A model generated the notes under the pieces. The model did no database searches and was not told the origin of the DNA. It worked only from the letters and a program-made list of their open reading frames with translations. Shown piece by piece: positions 8,277-18,394 of a stretch of 64,000 bases of DNA. This DNA is from UBA8529 sp964390565 (GTDB lineage Bacteria > Bacteroidota > Bacteroidia > Bacteroidales > Tenuifilaceae). Both the position numbers and the translations under genes were made by a program. Position 1 is the stretch's first letter, and every line of letters starts with the position of its first letter. The stretch lies in the NCBI GenBank assembly GCA_964390565.1, contig CAYMII010000001.1, forward strand, positions 1 through 64,000, written 5' to 3'.

Positions 8277-10148
8277 ATGATTAATCACGAAGAAAACGCT
8301 TCAAACGAAGCAGAAGTAAAAGAAAACGCAGTTGTATCAAAAAAACAATCTGCAAAATCAGTTGAGGCTGGTGTAGAAAACTTTGATTGGGAATCATACG
8401 CTGAGGCGAGTGTTTACACACAAAGTGAAAAAAGTAATTTTGAGTCGATGTACGACCAAACCCTTTCGATTATTGGCGAAAGCGAGTGCATGGAGGGAAC
8501 AGTTATCGCGATGAACAAGCGCGAAGTTGTTATCAACATTGGCTATAAATCAGAGGGTGTAATAAGCCTAAACGAATTCCGCTACAATCCTGATATGAAG
8601 ATTGGCGATAAAGTTGAGGTTTATGTTGAAATTCAAGAAGACAAAAAAGGTCAACTAATCCTTTCTCACAAGAAAGCTCGTTCAATGCGTTCATGGGATC
8701 GCGTTAACTCAGCTCTTGAGAAAGACGAAATCATTAAGGGTTTCATCAAATGTCGTACAAAAGGTGGTATGATTGTAGATGTATTCGGTATCGAAGCATT
8801 CTTACCAGGTTCACAAATTGATGTTAAGCCTATTCGTGATTACGATATCTACGTTGGCAAAACGATGGAATTCAAGGTTGTTAAAATCAACCAAGAGTAC
8901 AAAAACGTTGTTGTTTCTCACAAAGCGCTTATCGAGGCTGAACTTGAGCAACAAAAGAAAGATATCATTGCTAAACTTGAAAAAGGTCAGGTTCTTGAAG
9001 GAACCGTTAAGAATATTACCAGCTACGGTGTGTTCATCGATTTGGGCGGCGTAGATGGTCTTATCCACATTACCGACCTTTCATGGGGTCGCGTTACACA
9101 TCCAGAGGAGATCGTTCAGTTAGATCAGAAATTAAATGTTGTTATTCTTGATTTCGATGATGCTAAAAAACGTATCGCTCTTGGTTTAAAACAGCTTACT
9201 TCACATCCTTGGGATGCACTTGATGCTAACCTAAAAGTTGGTGATGTACTTAAAGGCAAAGTAGTTGTACTTGCTGATTATGGTGCATTTGTTGAGATTG
9301 CTCCTGGTGTTGAAGGTCTTATCCACGTTTCAGAAATGTCTTGGAGCCAACACTTACGTAGCGCTCAAGAATTCCTAAAAGTTGGTGATGTTGTTGATGC
9401 TCAAATCCTAACTCTTGATCGCGACGAGCGCAAGATGTCTTTGGGTATGAAACAACTTAAGGCTGATCCTTGGACAAAAATCGAAGAGAAATATCCTATC
9501 GGTTCAAAACACAGCGCAAAAGCACGTAACTTCACCACATTTGGTGTATTCGTTGAAATTGAGGAAGGTGTTGATGGTTTAATCCACATCTCTGACCTTA
9601 GCTGGACAAAGAAGATTAAACATCCTGCAGAATTCACAACTGTTGGTGCTGACATCGATGTTGTTGTTCTTGAAATAGATAAAGAAAACCGTCGCTTAAG
9701 CCTTGGTCATAAGCAACTTGAAGAAAATCCATGGGATGTATTCGAAACTTTATTCACCGTTGATTCAGTTCACGAAGGTACTATTACCGATATTTTCGAT
9801 AAAGGTGCTGTTGTAGCTCTTCCTTATGGTGTTGAAGGTTTTGTTACTCCAAAACATTTAGTTAAAGAGGATGGTTCTACAGCTAAAGTTGAAGAAAAAT
9901 TATCTTTTAAAGTGATTGAATTCAACAAAGCTGCAAAACGTATTATCCTTTCGCACAGTAGGATTTTCGAGGATGGTAAGAAGACAGAAGATAAGGCTGA
10001 TAAAAAAGCTAAGCCATCAACTACACAAAAAGCTGTAAAAAAGTTGAAAGCTAACTTAGAAAAGACTACCTTAGGGGATATAAGTGAGCTAGCTGCTTTG
10101 AAATCAGAACTCGAAGAAACACAGAGGAAAGAGGAAAGTAACAGCTAA
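8277..10148 (+). CDS. rpsA: 30S ribosomal protein S1
   Basis: A 623-residue RNA-binding ribosomal protein that helps dock mRNA on the 30S subunit, which matters most where Shine-Dalgarno signals are weak, as here. Six S1 (OB-fold) domains can be followed: the first two diverged (about 80-215), then three canonical copies with GVDGLIHITDLSW-type cores (about 230-490) and a sixth weaker copy (about 495-565). A Lys/Glu-rich tail follows. Length and domain count match Bacteroidota S1. The start is the ATG after the promoter at 8192-8222. A 40-base gap leads to the STAS gene. Confidence 0.96.
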   Translation: MINHEENASNEAEVKENAVVSKKQSAKSVEAGVENFDWESYAEASVYTQSEKSNFESMYDQTLSIIGESECMEGTVIAMNKREVVINIGYKSEGVISLNEFRYNPDMKIGDKVEVYVEIQEDKKGQLILSHKKARSMRSWDRVNSALEKDEIIKGFIKCRTKGGMIVDVFGIEAFLPGSQIDVKPIRDYDIYVGKTMEFKVVKINQEYKNVVVSHKALIEAELEQQKKDIIAKLEKGQVLEGTVKNITSYGVFIDLGGVDGLIHITDLSWGRVTHPEEIVQLDQKLNVVILDFDDAKKRIALGLKQLTSHPWDALDANLKVGDVLKGKVVVLADYGAFVEIAPGVEGLIHVSEMSWSQHLRSAQEFLKVGDVVDAQILTLDRDERKMSLGMKQLKADPWTKIEEKYPIGSKHSAKARNFTTFGVFVEIEEGVDGLIHISDLSWTKKIKHPAEFTTVGADIDVVVLEIDKENRRLSLGHKQLEENPWDVFETLFTVDSVHEGTITDIFDKGAVVALPYGVEGFVTPKHLVKEDGSTAKVEEKLSFKVIEFNKAAKRIILSHSRIFEDGKKTEDKADKKAKPSTTQKAVKKLKANLEKTTLGDISELAALKSELEETQRKEESNS

Positions 10149-10188
10149 GAATAGCGCACAAATTTGAACCCATTTAATCCCGATAGCG

Positions 10189-10551
10189 ATGGAATTTAAA
10201 ATTGACAAGCTGGAAAATTGCACTTTTATAGAAGTGCTTGAAGAAAAGCTCGATACCAATATTGCTCCAAGCCTTAAATCAGAGCTAGTGCTGGTTTCAG
10301 GTAACGGCGAACGTAACATCGTGCTGGATTTAAACAGCTGCCGCTACTGCGATTCATCAGGTTTAAGTGCAATTCTTGTTGCAAATCGGTTGTGCAAGAA
10401 TGCCAATGGTACTTTCGTACTAACGGGCCTTACTGATGCAGTTGAGAGGCTAATTACCATATCTCAACTCGATACAGTGCTCAACATTGCTTATTCACGA
10501 ACCGAAGCAACTGAAATAATTAATAAAGCCGAAAAGGAACGTCAGAAGTGA
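10189..10551 (+). CDS. STAS-domain protein (anti-sigma factor antagonist-like)
   Basis: A 120-residue single STAS domain. The conserved CDSSGLSAIL loop carries the Ser that partner-switching kinases phosphorylate in SpoIIAA/RsbV proteins, and the helix NRLCKNANG plus LTGLTDAVERL completes the fold. Known members switch regulator partners by reversible Ser phosphorylation; the partner here is unknown. Its stop codon overlaps the rnz start by 4 bases (GTGA), so the two are translationally coupled. Confidence 0.88.
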   Translation: MEFKIDKLENCTFIEVLEEKLDTNIAPSLKSELVLVSGNGERNIVLDLNSCRYCDSSGLSAILVANRLCKNANGTFVLTGLTDAVERLITISQLDTVLNIAYSRTEATEIINKAEKERQK

Positions 10552-11480
10552 CATTCTCGGTAACAATACTTGGAAGTAGCAGTGCGCTGCCTACTTCTTC
10601 AAGATTTCCTTCCGCTCATGTGCTCAATGCGCATGAGCGGTTGTTTTTAATTGACTGTGGCGAAGGCACTCAAATGCAACTTCGACGTTTGCGAATCAAA
10701 ATGTCGAAAATCAATCACATCTTTATTTCACATCTGCATGGCGATCATGTTTTAGGATTAATTGGGCTTATATCAACCTTTAACTTGATGGGGCGTAAGT
10801 CTGATTTACACATATTTGCCCATAAGGAGTTGGAGAATAATTTATTCCAAAACATTAATTTTTATGTTGATGAAATGCAATACAAAGTTGTTTTCCATCC
10901 AATTGCACCCAAAAAGCATCAAGTAATTTTTGATGATGGTAAAATTGTGGTGGAATCACTTCCTCTCAAGCATCGAGTGCCATCAACTGGATTCCTTTTC
11001 AGAGAAAAAAAGCGGCTCCCAAATATTAAAAGAGAGACTATTGCAAAATATTCGCTTTCGCTTGCCAATATTGCTTCCATTAAGGATGGCGAAGATTTTA
11101 TATCGCCAAGCGGCGAAGTCATTCCCAATTCAGAGCTGACCTATCATTCTTTAGAGCCACGATCTTACGCTTACTGTAGCGATACTGCTTACAGTGAGAA
11201 GTTAATAGGGTTGATTAAGGATGTTGATTTGCTTTACCACGAGTCAACATTTGCCAGTAGTGAGGAAATGCTAGCCAAGCAAACAGGTCATTCAACTGCC
11301 GCGCACGCGGCAATGGTTGCGCTGAAAGCAGGAGTTAAAAAACTGATAATTGGCCATTTTTCTGCAAGATATGGTAACGTTGAGCCTTTGCTAAACGAAG
11401 CCAAAGCAATATTTGAAAACACTTATACAGTTGAAGATGGTGATGTCTTTGATATTCCTTTGAAGAAAGGTGAGAAATGA
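10548..11480 (+). CDS. rnz: Ribonuclease Z
   Basis: A 310-residue zinc metallo-hydrolase of the ElaC/tRNase Z family that cuts the 3' trailer of tRNA precursors. The zinc motif HLHGDH lies at residues 62-67. Further ligands are expected in CSDTAYS (about 208), HESTF (about 226) and IIGHFSARY (about 268), and the PxxKH region LPLKHRVPSTGF is present. Length is normal. The start is GTG at 10548, overlapping the STAS stop; the next in-frame residues (TFSVTILGSSSALP) are the family's usual N-terminus. Confidence 0.95.
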   Translation: MTFSVTILGSSSALPTSSRFPSAHVLNAHERLFLIDCGEGTQMQLRRLRIKMSKINHIFISHLHGDHVLGLIGLISTFNLMGRKSDLHIFAHKELENNLFQNINFYVDEMQYKVVFHPIAPKKHQVIFDDGKIVVESLPLKHRVPSTGFLFREKKRLPNIKRETIAKYSLSLANIASIKDGEDFISPSGEVIPNSELTYHSLEPRSYAYCSDTAYSEKLIGLIKDVDLLYHESTFASSEEMLAKQTGHSTAAHAAMVALKAGVKKLIIGHFSARYGNVEPLLNEAKAIFENTYTVEDGDVFDIPLKKGEK

Positions 11481-11617
11481 GAGATCGGTAGCCTTAACCT
11501 CAGCCTTAGACTCAACTTTATTTCGTTAACAAAGGTGAAAAATGTTCTAACTCACCTTTATTAAAACAGAACAACCAAATAATTTGCTACCTTTACAGCC
11601 TCAAAAAGTTCTGTTAA

Positions 11618-13147
11618 ATGCATCAAAAGATACTTATTCTTGACTTCGGGTCACAGTATACCCAATTAATTGCACGTAGAGTGCGTGAACTCAACGTTTA
11701 CTGCGAAATCCACCCTTTTAACCATTACCCAGCATTAGATTCAAGCGTTAAAGGTGTAATTCTTTCTGGAAGTCCATTTTCTGTTCGCGATACAAATTCT
11801 CCAAAGCCTGATTTAAGCAAAATAAAAGGGAATTATCCTTTGCTTGGCGTTTGTTATGGCGCGCAACTCCTTTCGATAACCAATGGGGGCGATGTACAAC
11901 CTTCAAAGAGTCGTGAATACGGTCGGGCAATGCTTAAAGTGATTGATAAAACGTGCCGTTTATTTGATGACTTATCAGAAACATCGCAGGTTTGGATGTC
12001 TCATGGCGATACAATAACAGCAATTCCTTCAAATTTTAAAATAACTGCAAGTACTGAGGATGTTAAAGTTGGCGCGTTTGAAGTTGCCAATGAAACTACT
12101 TATGGTATCCAGTTTCATCCCGAGGTTTACCACACAACTGAAGGGATGAAGATGCTTAAGAATTTTGTGGTTGATATTTGTGGGTGTGTCCAAACATGGA
12201 CTCCTGCATCATTTGTTGAGGAATCAGTAGATCAATTAAAGAAACAACTTGGTAACGATAAAGTTGTATTAGGTTTATCTGGTGGAGTTGATTCGTCGGT
12301 TGCAGCACTATTGCTTCACAAAGCAATTGGCAAAAACTTAACCTGTATTTTTGTAGATAACGGGCTACTTCGTAAAGATGAGTTTTCTCAAGTTTTAGAT
12401 TCATACAAACACCTTGGGCTAAATGTAATTGGCGTTGATGCCAGCCAAAGGTTTTACAACGATTTAAAAGGAATTTCAGATCCTGAAAGAAAACGCAAAG
12501 CAATTGGTAATAATTTCATCGAGGTATTCGATATCGAAGCTCATAAAATTACCGATGTTAAGTGGCTTGGGCAAGGAACTATATACCCCGACGTAATTGA
12601 ATCAATATCGGTTAATGGTCCATCGCAAACCATTAAATCACACCATAATGTTGGTGGATTGCCTGAAAAGATGAATCTGAAGATTGTTGAACCACTCCGA
12701 CTTCTTTTCAAAGATGAGGTGCGTAGGGTTGGCAAGGAGTTAGGTCTTCCTCAGAACATACTTGGCCGACATCCTTTCCCTGGACCGGGTTTGGGAATTC
12801 GTGTTCTTGGTGAGGTTAGCCCTGAAAAGGTTAGGCTGCTTCAGGATGCTGATCATATTTATATTGAAGGACTAAAAGAGTTTGGTTTATACGATAAAAT
12901 ATGGCAAGCAGGCACCATCCTTCTTCCTGTTCAATCTGTAGGAGTAATGGGCGATGAACGTACATACGAGTATGTTGTTGCACTAAGAGCTGTTACTTCA
13001 ACTGACGGGATGACCGCCGATTGGTATCCACTTCCTTACGAATTTCTTTCAAAAATATCAAACGATATTATTAATAAGGTAAAGGGAATCAATAGAGTTG
13101 TTTACGACGTAAGCTCTAAACCACCTGCAACTATTGAGTGGGAGTAA
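11618..13147 (+). CDS. guaA: GMP synthase (glutamine-hydrolysing)
   Basis: A 509-residue enzyme converting XMP, ATP and glutamine to GMP. The class I glutamine amidotransferase domain has its nucleophile C79 (GVCYGAQ) and H167/E169 (FHPEV). The ATP pyrophosphatase domain has the P-loop SGGVDSS at 221-227, and the C-terminal dimerisation domain has RHPFPGPGLGIR. Length is usual for the family. A TACCTTTA sequence at 11588-11595 could be its -7 box. It stands alone between rnz and the S41 protease. Confidence 0.97.
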   Translation: MHQKILILDFGSQYTQLIARRVRELNVYCEIHPFNHYPALDSSVKGVILSGSPFSVRDTNSPKPDLSKIKGNYPLLGVCYGAQLLSITNGGDVQPSKSREYGRAMLKVIDKTCRLFDDLSETSQVWMSHGDTITAIPSNFKITASTEDVKVGAFEVANETTYGIQFHPEVYHTTEGMKMLKNFVVDICGCVQTWTPASFVEESVDQLKKQLGNDKVVLGLSGGVDSSVAALLLHKAIGKNLTCIFVDNGLLRKDEFSQVLDSYKHLGLNVIGVDASQRFYNDLKGISDPERKRKAIGNNFIEVFDIEAHKITDVKWLGQGTIYPDVIESISVNGPSQTIKSHHNVGGLPEKMNLKIVEPLRLLFKDEVRRVGKELGLPQNILGRHPFPGPGLGIRVLGEVSPEKVRLLQDADHIYIEGLKEFGLYDKIWQAGTILLPVQSVGVMGDERTYEYVVALRAVTSTDGMTADWYPLPYEFLSKISNDIINKVKGINRVVYDVSSKPPATIEWE

Positions 13148-13220
13148 GAATAGAAACAAAAAGTCTTATTAATCGTTTCTATGTAAATAGCCTTTAGTTT
13201 ATAAATTAAAATCATACAAA

Positions 13221-14816
13221 ATGATTCGTAGAGTTTATTTAATAATTTCGATATTATTAGTTAGTTGTTTTGTTGTTTCAGCACAGCAATCATCGAGTTT
13301 TAGCGCATATAAATTTGTAAGATTCTTACAATACCTATCAAACGATTATGTTGATACCGTTAACCCAAACCGAATGGTTGATGAGGCGATCAGAAGCACT
13401 CTCGAAAAACTTGATCCCCATTCTGTTTACATTTCAAAAGAAGAAGTTCGTGAAATGAACGAGCCGCTCGAAGGTAATTTCGATGGAGTTGGTGTTGAAT
13501 TTAATATAATGAATGATACCCTTATGGTTGTTAGCCCAATTGTGGGAGGCCCATCAGAAAAAGTTGGAATTTTAGCAGGCGATAGGTTTATAAACATCGA
13601 TGGTAAAAATATTGCAGGTATTGGCTTAAAGAATACTGACGTTTTCAAGTACTTAAGAGGACCTAAGGGTACAAAGGTAAATATAAAAGTGAAGAGAAAA
13701 GCAGTTGACGAATTGCTTGATTTTACAATTACTCGTGATAAAATTCCAATTTTTAGCCTTGATGCATCGTACATGATCGATTCTAAGATTGGTTACATCA
13801 AGCTAAGTCGCTTTGCGGCAACCACCGAGGAGGAGTTCAGCAATGCAGTAATGGAGCTAAAAAAGCAGAAAATGAAGGATCTTATTTTAGACCTTCGTGG
13901 TAATGGTGGAGGAATGCTTAATACCGCATTTCAACTCGCTGATGAATTCCTTGACAATGGAAAACTTATTGTTTATACCGAAGGAAGAGCAAATCCTCGC
14001 ACCGATTTTCTTTCAACCCCAAGGGGAGAATTAGAGAAAACAAGATTAGTTATTCTTATTGATGAGGGCTCCGCTTCTGCTAGCGAGATTCTATCAGGGG
14101 CTATTCAAGATTGGGATAGGGGAATTATTGTAGGGCGTAGATCGTTTGGTAAGGGTTTGGTTCAAAACCAAATGCCATTGCCTGATGGATCAATGGTTCG
14201 TATTACCATTGCCCGCTACCACACTCCTACCGGAAGGGCAATTCAACGGCCATATAATAATGGCAAGGCTGATAAGTATTACGACGATATAAATGATAGG
14301 TATACTAAAGGTGAACTTTTTTCGATGGATAGCATCAAATTCCCTGATGATTTAAAGTATAAAACCCTTTTAAAAGGCAAAACTGTTTATGGTGGAGGCG
14401 GAATTATGCCCGATATTTTTGTTCCTCTCGATACTACTGATTATTCTGATTATTATGGTAAACTGATACGCTCAGCTGCTATTAATCAGTATTATTTGCA
14501 GTGGGTAGATAAGAACAGGAATCAGCTCATAAAGGATTACCCAAAGTTTGAGAAGTTTAATAAAAAGTTCGAGGTTACCGATCAGATGATTGAAGAGCTG
14601 GTTGCTTTTGGCGAAACAAAGAAAATCAAAAGAGATGATGCTGGTTTAGCCATATCAAAAAAGGAGATTAAAAAGCAGCTAAAAGGACTCATTTCGCAAG
14701 CAATTTTCACTAATAGCAAATACTACGAGATTATTAATCAAGATAATAACGCCTTTCTTAAAGCAATTGAGATTCTAAATAGTTGGGATAACTATAAGCA
14801 CCTAGTAAAAGAATAG
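13221..14816 (+). CDS. S41 family C-terminal processing peptidase
   Basis: A 531-residue Tsp/Prc/CtpA-like serine protease, probably periplasmic. An N-terminal signal peptide (about 1-21, IISILLVSCFVVSA) is followed by a PDZ domain (about 85-165, GVGVEFN and GPKGTKV) and the S41 catalytic domain. The Ser lies in DEGSASASEIL and the general-base Lys in RSFGKGLVQ. A roughly 120-residue helical C-terminal extension follows. Known members trim or degrade exported proteins by recognising C-termini; the substrate here is unknown. Confidence 0.93.
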   Translation: MIRRVYLIISILLVSCFVVSAQQSSSFSAYKFVRFLQYLSNDYVDTVNPNRMVDEAIRSTLEKLDPHSVYISKEEVREMNEPLEGNFDGVGVEFNIMNDTLMVVSPIVGGPSEKVGILAGDRFINIDGKNIAGIGLKNTDVFKYLRGPKGTKVNIKVKRKAVDELLDFTITRDKIPIFSLDASYMIDSKIGYIKLSRFAATTEEEFSNAVMELKKQKMKDLILDLRGNGGGMLNTAFQLADEFLDNGKLIVYTEGRANPRTDFLSTPRGELEKTRLVILIDEGSASASEILSGAIQDWDRGIIVGRRSFGKGLVQNQMPLPDGSMVRITIARYHTPTGRAIQRPYNNGKADKYYDDINDRYTKGELFSMDSIKFPDDLKYKTLLKGKTVYGGGGIMPDIFVPLDTTDYSDYYGKLIRSAAINQYYLQWVDKNRNQLIKDYPKFEKFNKKFEVTDQMIEELVAFGETKKIKRDDAGLAISKKEIKKQLKGLISQAIFTNSKYYEIINQDNNAFLKAIEILNSWDNYKHLVKE

Positions 14817-14888
14817 CTGAAAAGTATTAGGTTAAAAATTTAAATTAACGAATGACCCAAGGATTTAGGTCATATATAACTATTGTAA

Positions 14889-16463
14889 ATGGAACATCTT
14901 TCAGAATTTAAGCAGCTTGGTCTTTCGGATCAATCATTGGCTGCTATTGAAAAAAAAGGGTTTGAGCAACCATCACCTATACAAAGGATGACAATACCTG
15001 TTCTCCTTTCCGAAGAGGGAGATATTATTGCTCAGGCGCAAACCGGAACAGGAAAAACGGCGGCATTTGGATTACCCATGATCGAGAAGATTCAGGGTGG
15101 AATGGGAATGGTTCAGGGGCTAGTATTAGTTCCTACACGCGAGCTTGCCCTTCAGGTTTCTGACGAGATTATCTCGTTGGCATCAAATCGTATTTCAGTT
15201 TCAACTGTTTATGGTGGGCAATCTATATCGGAACAACAGCGTAGACTTCGTAAAGGAGTAGATCTTGTTGTAGGAACACCCGGCCGTGTTCAGGATTTGC
15301 TGGACAGAGGCGACTTGAAACTCGATAAAATATCGTGGTTTGTACTCGACGAAGCCGATGAAATGCTCAATATGGGCTTTATCGATGATATTGAGGCAAT
15401 TCTAAACTTTACTCCAAAGGAGAAACGTACGCTTCTTTTCTCGGCAACAATGCCCGATCGCATTGCCAAGTTGGCCAAGAAATATATGGTTAATACCAAG
15501 AAACTTGAGGTTGACCGCTCGCAGCCAACAACCAGTTTGACTGATCAAATTTACTTCGAGGTTCGCGATGCTGATAAATTCGATGCATTAACTCGAATCA
15601 TCGATATTGAGCCTGAGTTCTATGGTTTAGTTTTTTGTAGAACAAGGGTAGCAGTTGATACAACAACCTCTAAGCTTTTAGAGCGTGGTTATTCCGCCGA
15701 GGGTTTGCATGGCGATATTTCACAGGCGCAACGCGAAAAAACGTTACTAAAATTTAGGAATAAGCATATTAATATTCTTGTAGCAACTGATGTTGCTGCA
15801 CGTGGAATAGATATCGTTGATCTTACTCACGTAATCAACATGAGCCTGCCTCAGGATGCTGAATCGTACATCCATCGTATTGGACGTACAGGTAGAGCAG
15901 GTAAGCAGGGAACTGCAATTACCTTTGTTACAAAGGAAGAGTCTAGGAAATTGATGTTTGTTGAAAAAATAACAAAATCAAAGATTCGTAAAGAAATTCT
16001 TCCTGGTGCTGAGGATATCGTAGCTGTAAAAAGAGAGCGAATTAAGATTGAGATTGCTGATATAATCAAGAAAGGTGCATTCGATGAATACCTTGGTATG
16101 GCTGAGGATTTACTCGAAACCAACAGCCCTGAGGTTGCTCTTGCAGCATTGCTTCGATTGGCCTATAAATCACAGCTTGATGTTAAGAACTATTCCGAGA
16201 TTAAAACTATTCGTGTTGATTCAACCGGAACATCTAGACTTTTCATTGCTTTAGGTCGTAAGGATGGTATGACACCTCGTAAAATCTCCGATTTTATCCG
16301 TAAAGAGGTTAAAATACCCGATAATAAAATCGACGATATAAGCGTTCATGACGATTTCTCTTTTATTACCGTCCCATTTGTTGATGCAGAAGCTATTCTT
16401 AATGCTTTTTCAAGTCGTAAACAGGGTGGTAAGCCGCTTATCACCAAAGCAAAACCAAAATAA
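14889..16463 (+). CDS. DEAD-box RNA helicase with DbpA-like C-terminus
   Basis: A 524-residue ATP-dependent RNA helicase. Q motif (FEQPSPIQ, about 25-32), motif I AQTGTGKT (50-57), motif II DEAD (about 155), motif III SAT and motif VI HRIGRTGR are all present. The C-terminal region (about 445-510, ending in the FITVPF strand) looks like the DbpA/CsdA RNA-binding fold. Members unwind structured rRNA in ribosome assembly and mRNA in cold adaptation. It is followed 41 bases later by the THUMP methyltransferase, which supports an RNA-maturation role. Confidence 0.93.
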   Translation: MEHLSEFKQLGLSDQSLAAIEKKGFEQPSPIQRMTIPVLLSEEGDIIAQAQTGTGKTAAFGLPMIEKIQGGMGMVQGLVLVPTRELALQVSDEIISLASNRISVSTVYGGQSISEQQRRLRKGVDLVVGTPGRVQDLLDRGDLKLDKISWFVLDEADEMLNMGFIDDIEAILNFTPKEKRTLLFSATMPDRIAKLAKKYMVNTKKLEVDRSQPTTSLTDQIYFEVRDADKFDALTRIIDIEPEFYGLVFCRTRVAVDTTTSKLLERGYSAEGLHGDISQAQREKTLLKFRNKHINILVATDVAARGIDIVDLTHVINMSLPQDAESYIHRIGRTGRAGKQGTAITFVTKEESRKLMFVEKITKSKIRKEILPGAEDIVAVKRERIKIEIADIIKKGAFDEYLGMAEDLLETNSPEVALAALLRLAYKSQLDVKNYSEIKTIRVDSTGTSRLFIALGRKDGMTPRKISDFIRKEVKIPDNKIDDISVHDDFSFITVPFVDAEAILNAFSSRKQGGKPLITKAKPK

Positions 16464-16504
16464 TTACAGATTAATAAAGAAGTTATAAATATCAATATTT
16501 AGTA

Positions 16505-17668
16505 ATGTCTGAAAAGTTTGAGTTAATTGCCAAAACCCATCAAGGGTTAGAGGGGGTGTTAGCTGAGGAATTAAGGTTGATAGGTGCTGATGAAATAATA
16601 ATTAGCCCTAAAACACTTTCTTTTAAAGGGGATAAAGAGATGATGTACAAAGCGAATATCCAGCTTCGTACAGCAACCCGAATTTTAAAACCTATTTACT
16701 CCTTTAAAGCCCGATCAGAGGATGAGTTTTATGGTCAGGCTAAAAAGTACGATTGGCTGAGCGTAATGGATATTTCGCAGAAGTATGCTGTTGATAGTAT
16801 CATAAACTCTGAAGTTTTTAATCACTCAAGGTATATCGCTTTAAAACTTAAAGATGCCATTGCCGATCATTTTCGTGAAAAAGTTGGTAAACGCCCATTT
16901 GTCGATCCTCTGAATCCACAAATAAAAGTTCACGTTAATGTCGTTGATGATGATTGTACCATTTGCCTCGACTCATCGGGTGAATCCCTAAACAAAAGAG
17001 GTTATAGAAGCGGACAGGATTCGTCCTCAATTAATGAGGTTTTAGCTGCGGGCATGGTACTCCTTTCGGGATGGAATGGTGATAGCGATTTTATCGATCC
17101 GATGTGTGGCTCTGGCACAATTCTAATTGAAGCAGGTCTTATTGCGCATGGTATTCCTCCCGGAATATTCCGTAAACATTTTGGATTTGAGAACTGGTTT
17201 GATTTTGATGAGGCATTATTACAGCAGGTATACAACGATGATAGCATGGAGCGCGAATTTAACCATTCTATTATTGGTAGCGACATCTCGATGAGAGCGG
17301 TTGAAATAACAACTGAGAATATTCGAAATGCGGGTCTTCAAAAAAAAGTGGATATTAAATTCGAGTCAATTTTTGACTTTACCCCTCCAACGGGAAAAGG
17401 CGTTGTAGTTACAAATCCTCCTTTTGGAGAAAAACTTAAAAAGGAGCAGATAGAATCATTTTACAAACAGTTAGGTGATTGCTTTAAGCAACGATTTACA
17501 GGATATGATGTTTGGATTATTAGCAGCAATTCTGAAGCCTTGAGGAGTTTTGGATTACGCCCTGCAACATCAATGTCGCTAGTTAATGGGGGGGTAGAGT
17601 GTAAATACTACCATTACCCAATGTACAAGGGTGCTCCCAAAGAAAATTCTAGAAAATCGAAGGTATAA
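16505..17668 (+). CDS. THUMP-domain 23S rRNA/RNA methyltransferase (RlmL-N type)
   Basis: A 387-residue class I SAM-dependent RNA methyltransferase. A THUMP RNA-binding domain (about 40-155) precedes a Rossmann domain with the SAM loop DPMCGSGTI (about 199-207) and catalytic NPPFGEKL (about 300). The layout matches the N-terminal half of RlmL, which makes N2-methylguanine in 23S rRNA; the exact target is inferred. The stop codon lies in the loop of its terminator hairpin. Confidence 0.92.
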   Translation: MSEKFELIAKTHQGLEGVLAEELRLIGADEIIISPKTLSFKGDKEMMYKANIQLRTATRILKPIYSFKARSEDEFYGQAKKYDWLSVMDISQKYAVDSIINSEVFNHSRYIALKLKDAIADHFREKVGKRPFVDPLNPQIKVHVNVVDDDCTICLDSSGESLNKRGYRSGQDSSSINEVLAAGMVLLSGWNGDSDFIDPMCGSGTILIEAGLIAHGIPPGIFRKHFGFENWFDFDEALLQQVYNDDSMEREFNHSIIGSDISMRAVEITTENIRNAGLQKKVDIKFESIFDFTPPTGKGVVVTNPPFGEKLKKEQIESFYKQLGDCFKQRFTGYDVWIISSNSEALRSFGLRPATSMSLVNGGVECKYYHYPMYKGAPKENSRKSKV

Positions 17669-17687
17669 ACCTTCGATTTTCTTTTTT
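17652..17687 (+). terminator. Intrinsic terminator overlapping the methyltransferase stop codon
   Basis: A perfect 13-bp stem (17652-17664 with 17669-17681), ATAA loop and T run. The TAA stop (17666-17668) sits in the loop, so the last codons form the left arm. Confidence 0.9.
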
Positions 17688-17768
17688 AACCCCATTCTAT
17701 CATCAGCAATTTTTACATTAATTTTATTAAAAACCAGATTTTTAATATCAGGCGACAATTTTTTTTTA

Positions 17769-17776
17769 TATATTTG
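17769..17776 (+). promoter_or_regulatory. -7 box (TATATTTG) before the SiaB-like gene
   Basis: A perfect TAnnTTTG match. No clear TTTG lies 19-20 bases upstream. Transcription would begin near 17783, so the gene's start must be downstream, favouring the ATG at 17830. Confidence 0.5.
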
Positions 17777-17829
17777 TTTTGATATCAAGAAAACTAGTCA
17801 ATTTGTACCAGAGTAAAACAGGCTCCTCA

Positions 17830-18381
17830 ATGAGTTTTTTCTTGAATGATTGTTATGATCGGATGAATCAGGGCGAGGTGATTGTTGCTTATAAAGGAGC
17901 CATCAGCGCTGATGTTATTTCTAATACTTTAAGTTTGATTGAAACCAAACTTGAGGAAACTTCTGAACAAACAGGCGTTAAGAAGAAACTCTATAATGTG
18001 CTCGTGGAAAGTTTACAGAATCTCTTCCATCACGTTGATGCTATTAACGGAATGGGGGATTCAGAGACTAACTTTGGTGCATTTGTACTTTCAAAACAGG
18101 ATAGTATTTTTAGAATTTCCACCGGAAACTTTATTCGTTCCGATAAATCAAAAATACTAAAAGAAAAAATTGATAAGATTAATTCTCTTTCGAAAGAAGA
18201 GTTAAAAGATTTTTATAAATTTGTTCTCAATAATCAGTCGTTTTCTGCAAAAGGTGGTGGTGGGCTTGGACTTATTGATATTGCTAGGAAAACAGGGAAT
18301 AAACTAGATTATAAGTTTTATCATTACAATACAGATTTTGACTTTTTTAATCTAAATGTATTTATTAACGAGAAAGAATAA
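17830..18381 (+). CDS. SiaB-like protein kinase (DUF6272-like)
   Basis: About 183 residues from ATG 17830 (MSFFLNDCYD). The frame extends to a TTG at 17779, but that would precede the likely transcript start. The fold looks like an anti-sigma/HATPase-type kinase: an N-box-like helix NVLVESLQNLFHH and a Gly-rich loop GGGGLGLIDIARKTG near the C-terminus. In Pseudomonas, SiaB phosphorylates SiaC to control a diguanylate cyclase. The SiaC homologue follows 13 bases later, which strongly supports the call. No SiaA phosphatase or SiaD cyclase is in the window. Confidence 0.8.
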   Translation: MSFFLNDCYDRMNQGEVIVAYKGAISADVISNTLSLIETKLEETSEQTGVKKKLYNVLVESLQNLFHHVDAINGMGDSETNFGAFVLSKQDSIFRISTGNFIRSDKSKILKEKIDKINSLSKEELKDFYKFVLNNQSFSAKGGGGLGLIDIARKTGNKLDYKFYHYNTDFDFFNLNVFINEKE

Positions 18382-18394
18382 AGACAATTGAACT